42,375 nucleotides of DNA from positions 1 to 42,375 of the forward strand of contig NZ_SCOH01000041.1 in NCBI RefSeq assembly GCF_005503445.1, in the 5' to 3' direction. Below are positions 26,132 through 34,388 of the stretch, piece after piece. The stretch is from Chitinivorax sp. B. GTDB taxonomy: Bacteria; Pseudomonadota; Gammaproteobacteria; Burkholderiales; SCOH01. A model generated the notes under the pieces. The model had not been told where the DNA came from and did not search any database. It saw only the letters and a list, made by a program, of their open reading frames with translations. A program made the position numbers and the translations under genes. Each line of letters begins with the position of its first letter. Position 1 is the first letter of the stretch.

Positions 26132-26996
26132 GTTGGTGTGGCCATTCCCGTGCGCAAAAATGAGTGAGGAAGTTTTTCAGGATTAGGTAATTGGATTGTG
26201 GGTCTGGGCAGATGTTGGCAAAGGTTTCTCGTAACACGTCACGTGGAAGTGGGGAGAATCCGCCTGTGCTCACAATAGTCTCTGCCGTGTCATTCAAGAA
26301 ACCTCGACCGACTTCAGGGTGCAAGCCGAGCAATCGCACTCGATCGCCATAGCCAATAGCCTGATTGGGGATATCCTGGCTGTTGGCAAGAACCACGAAC
26401 CCTTTATCTGGCGGTGCGCTCTTCAGGTAATCAGCATGGATGGCAGTCATGCCAAAATGTGGTGGGCAACCTTCAAAAAGTGGGTCGTTGCAGCCTGCCT
26501 GAGTCAGTTCTACTTTGGTCGTTCTGATCACCAGTGAGCGCTCACGTTCTGGATTGAAACCAACCCCGATTGGGTTGGGGCCAACCTCGCCTCCGAGTGC
26601 GTGTAATCCGAGTTGTCCCCCACCGCAAATTCCCAGAAAGGGAAGGCCAAAATCTTTGACAGCACGCTGGATAAATGCAATTACGCGTTCTTGCCAGGGT
26701 GCAAGCGAACTTGCTGCAAGATTGGCGCTATGTGCAGAACAGCCGACAATAACACCGCGGAAACCCGTTAAGTCCTCGGGAAGCGCCTGATGGGTGCCGT
26801 CTATGACGGATGCTGCGAAGTACCGCCGACTGGACGATCCAAGAATACGGATGATGCGATTCAGATCCAAATCCGGGACTGGGTCGGTGACCTCGACAGC
26901 TGGTCGCATCGGGTGGTCTGGCGCAACGTTAACGGATATATAAAGGACACTACGTTCTGGTAGTCCTGAAATGAAAAAGTCTTCGTCGTAAGTCAT
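26124..26996 (-). CDS. Stand-alone class I glutamine amidotransferase-like protein
   Basis: A 290-residue protein. The catalytic triad of class I amidotransferases is visible: C124 in PFLGICGGGQLGLHALGG, then H226 and E228 in LLGLHPEVG. About 75 extra N-terminal residues carry no recognised domain. There is no fused or adjacent synthase domain, so ammonia or amide transfer would serve another enzyme of the operon; some family members instead hydrolyse gamma-glutamyl bonds. It overlaps the TrpRS paralogue downstream and follows the AurF-like gene after 64 bp. Confidence 0.85.
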   Translation of the reverse strand: MTYDEDFFISGLPERSVLYISVNVAPDHPMRPAVEVTDPVPDLDLNRIIRILGSSSRRYFAASVIDGTHQALPEDLTGFRGVIVGCSAHSANLAASSLAPWQERVIAFIQRAVKDFGLPFLGICGGGQLGLHALGGEVGPNPIGVGFNPERERSLVIRTTKVELTQAGCNDPLFEGCPPHFGMTAIHADYLKSAPPDKGFVVLANSQDIPNQAIGYGDRVRLLGLHPEVGRGFLNDTAETIVSTGGFSPLPRDVLRETFANICPDPQSNYLILKNFLTHFCAREWPHQHG

Positions 26997-27060
26997 TTAA
27001 GCGTCTCGATGGGTATGGGCGCTGAATGGCCTGAGGTGGCTGAGGGCTGTCGAAAGTGCG

Positions 27061-28044
27061 TCAATCTAGTAAACCTTCATTACCGAAAGCCTCTCGACCG
27101 GAAAGTGTATCGGTGATACCTAATTCTCTGGCCAAGTCGATGACACCGCTGTAATCCACATCCACGCGCGTTGCGTGGTACGTTTGACAGTCATGAATCA
27201 TATCCGTGATGTCAGGAATACCAAGCTCAGACAAGATGGAGTGCCAGCATGCAAAATCCTGTGCAGCAAACCAGCGAACTGGTTTGGGGAGAATGGTGGC
27301 AAAAAACTGTTGTTGGCTTGGAGAAAGTTCCCGATATACCTTTTGGGCAAATTCACGGAAGATCATGCGATGTGTGGCTTCATCTCGTCGATGCGCATCC
27401 ACTACCTGCTGATGCAATGGTTGTACTACATCTGAACTCGAGATTAAGAGTAGGTGGTCGCTAATGAATATTTCCGACACAACACAGGTTGCAAAATGGA
27501 CGAGTCGTTTTTGCCAAGGCTCGGAATATTGAGCCGCAAAGGCTTGCATACGTTGTACCAATGTGGAACAGGGGATGGTGATTTTCGTGTCCCTCATCCT
27601 GCGGGTAACGGTACAAGCGTTAATGGTTAACAGGACATGGTAGGATTCATCCACCATCGTTTCACAGATGAGTTGCTGGCTAAGTTGATCCCTGATTCCG
27701 GGATAGTGGCCTGTCATGGCATCTACGCAAAGTGGTGAGACGACATAGTTCTCGATATCCAGTGTTTTTGCGTTGTAGATAAGCCAAGCGCTGGTGAGGA
27801 TCTGTCCCAGTTCTGATTCGTTTAATTGCTTGAAGCGAGGGTGGTACTGGAATGGTAACAATTCCACCAGGAAGTCGGGTCGAGTCAGATCGAAAGTGTG
27901 ACTTTCGTGTGCTTCACCACGACGGACTTGTGCTCGTCGACCCCAGCTACTACTGATTCGTTCCAACATCCGATGGGTTGCTAAACCATCGGATGTCATA
28001 GTGGGGCTCGGTGACACAATTTGGTCGTTGAGCATCTGATTCAT
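27061..28044 (-). CDS. AurF-family diiron N-oxygenase
   Basis: A 327-residue non-haem diiron protein. The metal ligands of AurF line up: E98 (DIENYVV), E133 and H136 (VDESYH), E191 (VVSEIF), H218, E222 and H225 (DAHRRDEATH), with the same HxxxExxH spacing. AurF and CmlI oxidise aryl amines to nitro groups; relatives also make azoxy or hydroxylated amines. The start overlaps the stop of the adenylate-forming enzyme gene by one base (TAATG), so the two are translationally coupled. The substrate is unknown. Confidence 0.88.
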   Translation of the reverse strand: MNQMLNDQIVSPSPTMTSDGLATHRMLERISSSWGRRAQVRRGEAHESHTFDLTRPDFLVELLPFQYHPRFKQLNESELGQILTSAWLIYNAKTLDIENYVVSPLCVDAMTGHYPGIRDQLSQQLICETMVDESYHVLLTINACTVTRRMRDTKITIPCSTLVQRMQAFAAQYSEPWQKRLVHFATCVVSEIFISDHLLLISSSDVVQPLHQQVVDAHRRDEATHRMIFREFAQKVYRELSPSQQQFFATILPKPVRWFAAQDFACWHSILSELGIPDITDMIHDCQTYHATRVDVDYSGVIDLARELGITDTLSGREAFGNEGLLD

Positions 28045-29540
28045 TACGAATGCCCTTCGATGCGTAGCTTCGCTCGAGAAATCTTGCCGGTTGCACTTTT
28101 GGGCAAACTGTCGCGGAACCGGATGTGTGCAGGTACTTTATATTTCGATAGAGTTTGTTCAACGTAGTGACGGATATCGTCTTCTGTGACGGTGCCATTG
28201 GGCACAATGAACGCAGCAGCCTGAACACCGGTTTCGCTCTCGACGGGAACCACGGCGACTTCTTTGACGTGTGGATGACGGCCAATGGCTTCTTCCACCT
28301 CCAATGGCAGGAACTTGCCATCAGCAGTGGTAATCACCTGGGTAACGCGTCCAAGAACATAGAATCCACTGTCCATTTCCTGGCGAACCAGATCACCGGT
28401 ATGAATCCAGCCGTCTCGCCACAAAGGGGGCACATCCGCTGAGTAATAACGTACTGAAAAGCCATTGGAGCGAACCAAGAGTTCACCAACATCTGGCATG
28501 CCAATACCACAGTCGCGGATACAAACGTCCACATTAGGGATTGCTCGGCCCACAGTCAGCATGTCATCCATACTGCCATTGTCCAGATTAGACGCGATGA
28601 GTGATGTTTCGGTAAGGCCATATGAATTACTGACCCGTTTGCCATAAAGCTCAAAGAACCGCTCGGCAACTTCAATGGGTAATGGCGTGGCTGCACACAT
28701 GGCTACACGTAGTGAAGAGAGATCTGCACGGGATTCATGTGGTAAGTTCGCAAGTTCTTGATAAAACCAGGGTAGTGCGCCGAATAAGGTGATGTGATTG
28801 TCAGCAATTGCCTTGGCTACATTAGCGGGTGTGACTTCACTTGCTGTCATCAGGTAGAGTGTTTGCCCCGTTGACAGAGCTGGGAAGGCGAACATTTCGG
28901 AGCCAAATGCATGCATGATGGGATGCATGCATAAGGTTCGATCTTCGTGAGTGATATTGGCTGCTTTGGCCCAATTCAGCATGCGATGCGCATGACTTTC
29001 GTGAGTTTGTACAGCACCTTTGAATCGTTCACCTGCTTCAGGAGAATTAGGTGTGTTGTAATGGATGACCAAATCTTGGTCTTTCCAGATCATGTCTGGT
29101 AAGGAAACAGTCGAGCGAACTTGACGCTGGAAAATGCTTGCCAGATTATGGGGTTCGGTCCGTTCAGAGATCAGCATGCCTGCGCCCAGGCTGGAGGCGA
29201 TCGTTGAGAACTTGTCGTGATATGGCGGATGAACGATAAAGTAACTTGGTTCGCATTCTCTGCAAAACATCTCAATTTCGTGCGGTGCCATGGTGGTCGT
29301 CAGCGGCATGATTCGGATGCCGAGTCGGACCATGGCATAGTAGAGAATCAGGTAATTAATGCTGTTATCAAAACAGACACAGCACAAGTCCCCCGATTTG
29401 ATGCCTATTGAATTGAGGTTTTTCGCTACGGTCTCAATGGATAATGACATGTCACCATAGGTTATATGACTCCCATCGCATACGACAGCGATCTTGTCTG
29501 GATGAATTGTGGCTTGTTTGGCAAATAGGGAATAAAACAT
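28044..29540 (-). CDS. Adenylate-forming (AMP-binding) enzyme with degenerate P-loop
   Basis: A 498-residue ANL-superfamily enzyme, normally making acyl-AMP and then an acyl thioester. Conserved parts: NSYGLTET (305-312), WIHTGDL (378-384), GRVTQVI (397-403), EVEEAIG and the catalytic Lys K486 in LPKSATGKISR. The usual Gly/Ser/Thr-rich loop (TSGTTGxPKG) reads HYNTPNSPEAGERFKGAVQT (160-179), longer and almost without glycines. This may change ATP handling or mark a non-standard reaction. No carrier protein is encoded nearby. It is coupled to the AurF-like gene downstream. Confidence 0.88.
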   Translation of the reverse strand: MFYSLFAKQATIHPDKIAVVCDGSHITYGDMSLSIETVAKNLNSIGIKSGDLCCVCFDNSINYLILYYAMVRLGIRIMPLTTTMAPHEIEMFCRECEPSYFIVHPPYHDKFSTIASSLGAGMLISERTEPHNLASIFQRQVRSTVSLPDMIWKDQDLVIHYNTPNSPEAGERFKGAVQTHESHAHRMLNWAKAANITHEDRTLCMHPIMHAFGSEMFAFPALSTGQTLYLMTASEVTPANVAKAIADNHITLFGALPWFYQELANLPHESRADLSSLRVAMCAATPLPIEVAERFFELYGKRVSNSYGLTETSLIASNLDNGSMDDMLTVGRAIPNVDVCIRDCGIGMPDVGELLVRSNGFSVRYYSADVPPLWRDGWIHTGDLVRQEMDSGFYVLGRVTQVITTADGKFLPLEVEEAIGRHPHVKEVAVVPVESETGVQAAAFIVPNGTVTEDDIRHYVEQTLSKYKVPAHIRFRDSLPKSATGKISRAKLRIEGHS

Positions 29541-29550
29541 ATCAATCTCT

Positions 29551-30969
29551 CTAGGCGGTAGGGCCGACTAATTCGCGTGGAAGCGAGACAGTTAGTGACG
29601 ATTGGAGGGAGTGAACCGAGTTCGTCAGATTGGCGAGGATTTCTGTTGAACCAATGCGCATGTTGGTTTCATACTGCAACAGTCGAACCACTTTTTGCGC
29701 GGCTGCTTCTGCGCTGACGATTCCACCTTCAATCCAGCCAACGTGGTCAGTAAACAGATCAGAACAAACATGAATGTTGGGTGCGTATGACCAAGTATCA
29801 CCAGGTAACAAGTTAAGCCCACCTTCCCAGAAACAGATACCACGCTCCCAAAACCGCCATTCTTGTTTGATTGGTTGTGGTAGTCGTCCACCGAACACGT
29901 CAAACGGGACCGCGTGACGAATGGTGTCTTCGAACTTCGCCAGCGTATTACTGTGATTTGTGATCAGCGCTTTAAGGTTAAGTGCATTCTCGCCATCTGC
30001 GTAGATCAACAAATAGGGGGCATCCCTGGGGAAATAGATTTTGCGGAACGGCGATGGGTTTGTGAAACATTGCCCAGCAATGTTCGTCGATTTCCACCAC
30101 GGGGATTCGTATTCCACATAACCTTTTACCAATGGGACGGTAACTATGTTTTCGGTGATGGCTTTGCTCAAATTGCAGCCATCTATTTGAAGAAAGTCAT
30201 GGACAGTGCTGGCATGAATGACATGCCGGGTATCCACGGTTTTGTTACCTGCCAGTGTGTCAAAATGCAGGCGGAGCTTTCGAGTCGGCGTATCTGGTAA
30301 TGGCTGGATGGCGCGTAAGGTATGGTGGTAATCGATTGAACAACTCCGCGAGAGTTTGCTGGCAAGTCGATTTGGTACACTCTGGAAGCCTTCCAGTGGC
30401 GTCATCCATTCTCCGCTGTTGGCACGAGCGAGAGAGCCCGTTTCAGGGTGGTTAAATAAGATATCGATGCCATGCTTGAAGGGCAATTTGGGATTGCGCA
30501 ACGAGTCATAACCCGAAGCTGTAATGATGAAATTACTCTGGATACTGCCAAGGTGACGATTTGCACCTTCCCAGAAGCTCCAACGTTCTTGTTCTTCTGG
30601 TGCACAGGATTCAAAAAAAAGACGTAGGCCGTTACAAATTTCCCGCAATTGTGCTTTGGTGTGGTCAAACAAACCATTCTGAAAAGGGGCAATGTCATAA
30701 TCGAATGGCACACACCGAATGCCCAAGTCTTCTATCAACTTATGAAGGCGAGTGTGTTGGCGAACGTTGTAGCGCCCCGCACCCAAGTCTACTTGCTCTG
30801 GATGGGTGCTCAATGGCGCAGAAAAAATGCGCCCTCCGGCGATGCTGTTTCGTTCAAATACTCGGATTGAGTGTTCAGGTAGAAGCTCGTGAATACGGTA
30901 GGCGGCACAGAGCCCGGTAATGCCGCCTCCAACAATGGCAATGTCGCACTGCAAGTCCGACTTGTTCAT
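29551..30969 (-). CDS. FAD-dependent amine oxidase-like protein
   Basis: A 472-residue flavoenzyme. The N-terminal Rossmann fold has IAIVGGGITGLCAAYRI (G14-G19), an acidic residue for the ribose in VFER (E39) and GGR (45-47). The C-terminal SDHVGWIEGGIVSAEAAA block binds the flavin in monoamine/L-amino-acid oxidase-like proteins. It could oxidise an amine or amino acid (for example Trp) to an imine, or desaturate an intermediate. There is no signal peptide. It lies 10 bp before the adenylate-forming enzyme gene, so is clearly in the same operon. Confidence 0.85.
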   Translation of the reverse strand: MNKSDLQCDIAIVGGGITGLCAAYRIHELLPEHSIRVFERNSIAGGRIFSAPLSTHPEQVDLGAGRYNVRQHTRLHKLIEDLGIRCVPFDYDIAPFQNGLFDHTKAQLREICNGLRLFFESCAPEEQERWSFWEGANRHLGSIQSNFIITASGYDSLRNPKLPFKHGIDILFNHPETGSLARANSGEWMTPLEGFQSVPNRLASKLSRSCSIDYHHTLRAIQPLPDTPTRKLRLHFDTLAGNKTVDTRHVIHASTVHDFLQIDGCNLSKAITENIVTVPLVKGYVEYESPWWKSTNIAGQCFTNPSPFRKIYFPRDAPYLLIYADGENALNLKALITNHSNTLAKFEDTIRHAVPFDVFGGRLPQPIKQEWRFWERGICFWEGGLNLLPGDTWSYAPNIHVCSDLFTDHVGWIEGGIVSAEAAAQKVVRLLQYETNMRIGSTEILANLTNSVHSLQSSLTVSLPRELVGPTA

Positions 30970-31032
30970 TCATCTTGTCCCTAAGGGATATCAGGAAATG
31001 GGGATTGCTCCCCACGTCATTCCGCCAGCTTG

Positions 31033-32412
31033 TCAAACATTCGCCTCTACATCACCTGCGGCTTTGATGCGGGTGATGGTGGAATAATGTGTTTTGCCGT
31101 CTTGCCCAATGCTGGTGGTGTCGGCATACCCAACTGTGACGCCTTTTTTCCCTTCGAAGTAAGTGCGAACATTATTTGCCCAAATGTCACCTTGATGAGT
31201 GAACTCAAGGTGATCGCCATTGATCTTGATGTAGCCATTCCCGACCATGTCTTCGATCTTGTCGGCATAAACTTCAGTGAACGCAACGCCAAAGCGCTCT
31301 TTGAAAGGGCGCATATCCAAGTGCTTCAGGCGTAATCCCATCACCATGTACCGTTGCATCCGCTCAGCCTCTGTGCTGAAGCACTGAGCTTCATAGGGTA
31401 ATCGCTTCTCCTCAAGAACTGCGCTGATGTAGTTTTTGATAGATCGGATACTGCGATACGTAATCCCAGCAATGTACCCATGTGCACCAGCACCCAGTGC
31501 GATAATGTTGTTTGATTCTGCATTCATTCGAATGTAACGGCAGTCATGCCCTGGTATAGCCCAATCTCGCACTGAATACTGGTTGGTATAGCGACTCGAC
31601 TTAATGCGATCCAAGGTATATTCGAACAGCGTGATTTCACGTTCTTGGCAGGGGGCTTGGTGCTTTTGGGTCTTTACATAATCCGAATAGAAAGCGGTAT
31701 TTTCCAATAGAACTAGTGGATAGAAAGTCAAGTGGGTTGAGCCAGAGGAGAGTGCCAGATCAACGTCTTCTGCCCAGATCTCATCCGTTTGCTTGGGCAG
31801 GTTGTAGATGAAGTCGAGGTTGAAATTGGTGAAGTTCTCGCGTAGGTTGGCGATACCTTCGAGCAGTTCTTCCTTGCCCTGCCGCATGTGCAAATGCTCT
31901 ATGCGGATTGCCCGATTGAACGTCTGGATACCTGCGCTGACTCGGTTCACACCATGTTGTTTCAGTGCTGCGATACGCTCGGCTGTGAAATTTTGGATTA
32001 CTCCTTCACAGGTGATTTCCACGTCCTTGTCTAATGGAAACCATTGATGTAAATGAGATAGGATACGATCCAACTGCTCTGGACTAAGGCAATTGGGGGT
32101 GCCTCCTCCCAAATAAACTGCTCCTACCTGCAGGGACTGTACGTGTTCGAGCGTGCTGTAAAGACGCATCTCTTCAATCAGCGCATCTACATATTGTGCT
32201 TTGAGCACCTCGGGGCTGACTGATTTGTTAAATCCGCAGAACGAGCACACCTGATCACAAAATGGGATGTGAATGTAGAGTGTGGAGCGTTTGTTGCCTG
32301 TACAGGACGTATTCAACGCAGCGAGTGTACGCTCCACGTCTATTGGGTCATTCGGCATGGGATAGGTGCTGGAGCCAATCGGCTCACGATGCGAAAACGT
32401 AACTTGTTTCAA
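31033..32412 (-). CDS. HemN-like radical SAM enzyme
   Basis: A 459-residue protein. The start is TTG 32412, supported by AGGAG seven bases upstream. The radical SAM cluster motif is C52-xxx-C56-xx-C59 in IHIPFCDQVCSFCGF, followed by VYLGGGTPNCLS and a C-terminal HemN-type domain (LRLKHLDMRPFKERFG). A tail of about 40 residues after that domain is extra. HemN-like proteins include coproporphyrinogen oxidase, HemW and class C radical SAM methyltransferases or cyclopropanases of natural-product pathways; the operon context favours the last group. It is the first gene of the six-gene operon. Confidence 0.85.
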   Translation of the reverse strand: MKQVTFSHREPIGSSTYPMPNDPIDVERTLAALNTSCTGNKRSTLYIHIPFCDQVCSFCGFNKSVSPEVLKAQYVDALIEEMRLYSTLEHVQSLQVGAVYLGGGTPNCLSPEQLDRILSHLHQWFPLDKDVEITCEGVIQNFTAERIAALKQHGVNRVSAGIQTFNRAIRIEHLHMRQGKEELLEGIANLRENFTNFNLDFIYNLPKQTDEIWAEDVDLALSSGSTHLTFYPLVLLENTAFYSDYVKTQKHQAPCQEREITLFEYTLDRIKSSRYTNQYSVRDWAIPGHDCRYIRMNAESNNIIALGAGAHGYIAGITYRSIRSIKNYISAVLEEKRLPYEAQCFSTEAERMQRYMVMGLRLKHLDMRPFKERFGVAFTEVYADKIEDMVGNGYIKINGDHLEFTHQGDIWANNVRTYFEGKKGVTVGYADTTSIGQDGKTHYSTITRIKAAGDVEANV

Positions 32413-33135
32413 TCCAGTGCTCCTAATTGATCACCAATTGCCAAGAGACAAAGCGTAAAGCCCCTTGGTGATAGGTTGTATTTTTTAACCGACTGTTTTT
32501 TTGATACTGGTTTTAGCCAATTCATACAATGACTGTATAGGGATGTTCTTAAATTTTATAGTAACTAACTCTTTAAATATGGCATTGGTAAATTAATGAC
32601 ATATCTGGAGTGGAAAAAATATATTCCTGTTTTGGAAATATTCAATCGCTTTACTAAAAAATCAGAAGTGCCGTTGCATTGGCTGTAGTCATTGTGCTGG
32701 CGAGGTCGAATCCTGCTAATGGATAGAATCTATGTCAACAATATAATTATGTTCATTTATAAGGAAAACAGGCACTATGTTAAATATGAAATGTCGTAAG
32801 TTATTTAGTATGCATGGGTAATTTTGATGTGATGTGAGGTTGGCATGTGATTTGTTGAAATTTATTTTTTTATCATGCAGGATGTTTGTGCCAATATCTC
32901 AAGAATGGCAGGGTAACCGGGGTGGCAGGCGTGGCGAGCTTAATCTCGACCTTCATCAATTTGGTATTGGTATGTCTACAACACCATGATTGGTAGTGGT
33001 TTTTGTCGCTGGTGGTGTAGTCAGCAATTGAACTGAGGCTTGCTGGTCATAGCGGAGAGAGGGTGGCTCGGACTAAGTTTTGGAGATGGCTGGTAGTAAT
33101 CGATAGATGACTGTTCGTGAGATGAGAGGCCCTGT
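32413..33135. other. AT-rich gap upstream of the biosynthetic operon
   Basis: 723 bp holding the likely promoter region of the radical SAM operon. It has only tiny frames: MLNMKCRKLFSMHG at 32777-32821 with AAGGA upstream, and a 35-codon frame at 32882-32989. GC rises locally at 32900-32945. No intact gene was recognised. Confidence 0.55.
32882..32989 (+). CDS. Candidate small ORF, 35 codons
   Basis: ATG 32882 to TGA 32989 encodes a peptide containing SQEWQGNRGGRRGELNLDL, with CAGG just before the start. It lies in the otherwise AT-rich gap and is locally more GC-rich. No family is recognised; it could be a real peptide gene or a remnant of a longer gene. Confidence 0.2.
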   Translation: MFVPISQEWQGNRGGRRGELNLDLHQFGIGMSTTP

Positions 33136-34233
33136 TTAAGTCGCTTTGCCTCGCAATGGGTCAAGTACCTTTCTCATGTTGATCATGGTGGTTTCGGCGT
33201 GGTTGATCCAGGCTTTCAAATTGGTACTGCTAATGGTGGTTTGTAGGAAAGTGGCTTGTTGCATGGTCTGCAGGATGGGTTGAAGCAGGCTTTCTGCCAA
33301 TACCATGCGATTTCCCGGTGTGGTACTGATCATGCTCAGTACCCCTGCAAGCATGATGTAGACCTGCTTGAGCCACTCATCAGCCTGCCCCTGCATGGCA
33401 GCTGCCAGATAAGCCACACAAATGGCGATAGTGATGCGATGAAGCCTGTCGTTGATGCTTGTGCCTAGCACAGTATCGTAGCTGCCTGCGTGCAACATCG
33501 ATTTGGCAAGTAACCGGCCGGCGTATAAAGCCGCTTCGGCTTGAATGGCTTCACCAAGCGGATCATGGGGAATTGTAGTTGTAGCCAGTACCGAGACCGC
33601 GGTTAACTGTGTGCGCATCAGTGAGACATGGCCCCGCAATAGATGGGCCAGTTGCTGATACAGTAAGGCGTAGGCTGAAACATGTGCCAAGCCGGAGGCC
33701 AGCTTGAGGCGTGGATCTGACAGCACCAGGAAGGTTTGTGCATCCATGGGGACTTTGTAACGGGTACCGCCATCACGGATCTCGGGCAAAAAATCCAGCA
33801 TCGCCGACAGCCGTGCATGCAAGGTATAAGGGGCTAGTGTTGCACCGGCACTGACGGCAAGACAGTAAGTTTTTGTATCACCATCCCCTAGACTGGTTGC
33901 CCCACCGGCAACATGTGCGGCACTGCCAATCACCCCTATTACTTGCCTTGGTTGCAGGCGACGGATAATGGGATCGTCAGCCAGTAGGTTATTGAAGCCT
34001 TCGCAAATATCAATCAGGAACGACCAGGCACTATCTTGATAATTTCGTACCCAGGCACCGCCCAGTTGTGAGTAATGCTGGCTAAAACGATCACTATCAA
34101 GGCCGATATCGCCCACATGTGGTTGAAGCAACGGGGACATGGCCTCGATATGGACGGACGTTGGCATGCCGATGGTCAGTGTGCCCAACTTGGTCTTCGG
34201 GCCTGTCAATTTTTGTTGCCATAAGCGTTTCAT
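33136..34233 (-). CDS. Unrecognised 365-residue protein
   Basis: A protein with no signal peptide. The N-terminal third is polar. The rest is Ala/Leu-rich and helical, with moderately hydrophobic stretches (ITIAICVAYLAAAMQG, VYIMLAGVLSMI) that could be buried helices rather than membrane segments. Internal landmarks are GVIGSAAHVAGGATSLGDGD and DFLPEIRDGGTRYKVP. I cannot assign a family. It is separated from both neighbours by more than 150 bp, so is probably a single transcription unit; the start ATG 34233 has no clear ribosome site. Confidence 0.6.
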   Translation of the reverse strand: MKRLWQQKLTGPKTKLGTLTIGMPTSVHIEAMSPLLQPHVGDIGLDSDRFSQHYSQLGGAWVRNYQDSAWSFLIDICEGFNNLLADDPIIRRLQPRQVIGVIGSAAHVAGGATSLGDGDTKTYCLAVSAGATLAPYTLHARLSAMLDFLPEIRDGGTRYKVPMDAQTFLVLSDPRLKLASGLAHVSAYALLYQQLAHLLRGHVSLMRTQLTAVSVLATTTIPHDPLGEAIQAEAALYAGRLLAKSMLHAGSYDTVLGTSINDRLHRITIAICVAYLAAAMQGQADEWLKQVYIMLAGVLSMISTTPGNRMVLAESLLQPILQTMQQATFLQTTISSTNLKAWINHAETTMINMRKVLDPLRGKAT

Positions 34234-34388
34234 TTGATGAACTCATCCTGCATACAGCACCATAATGCCAAAGGCATGATTGGTTGTTCAGCTTAATGCC
34301 GGTTTTTGCGTATGTCTTGTTCTTTACGATGGGCGTATCGCCTTTGCAGATGAGCTAACCGATATCTGATTACGGGATTGATGCTGTT

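Noticed and set aside
32690-32735. T-arm-like string GGTCGAATCC suggesting a tRNA or attachment site
   Set aside because: The flanking bases do not form a T-stem or acceptor stem, and no anticodon arm is present.
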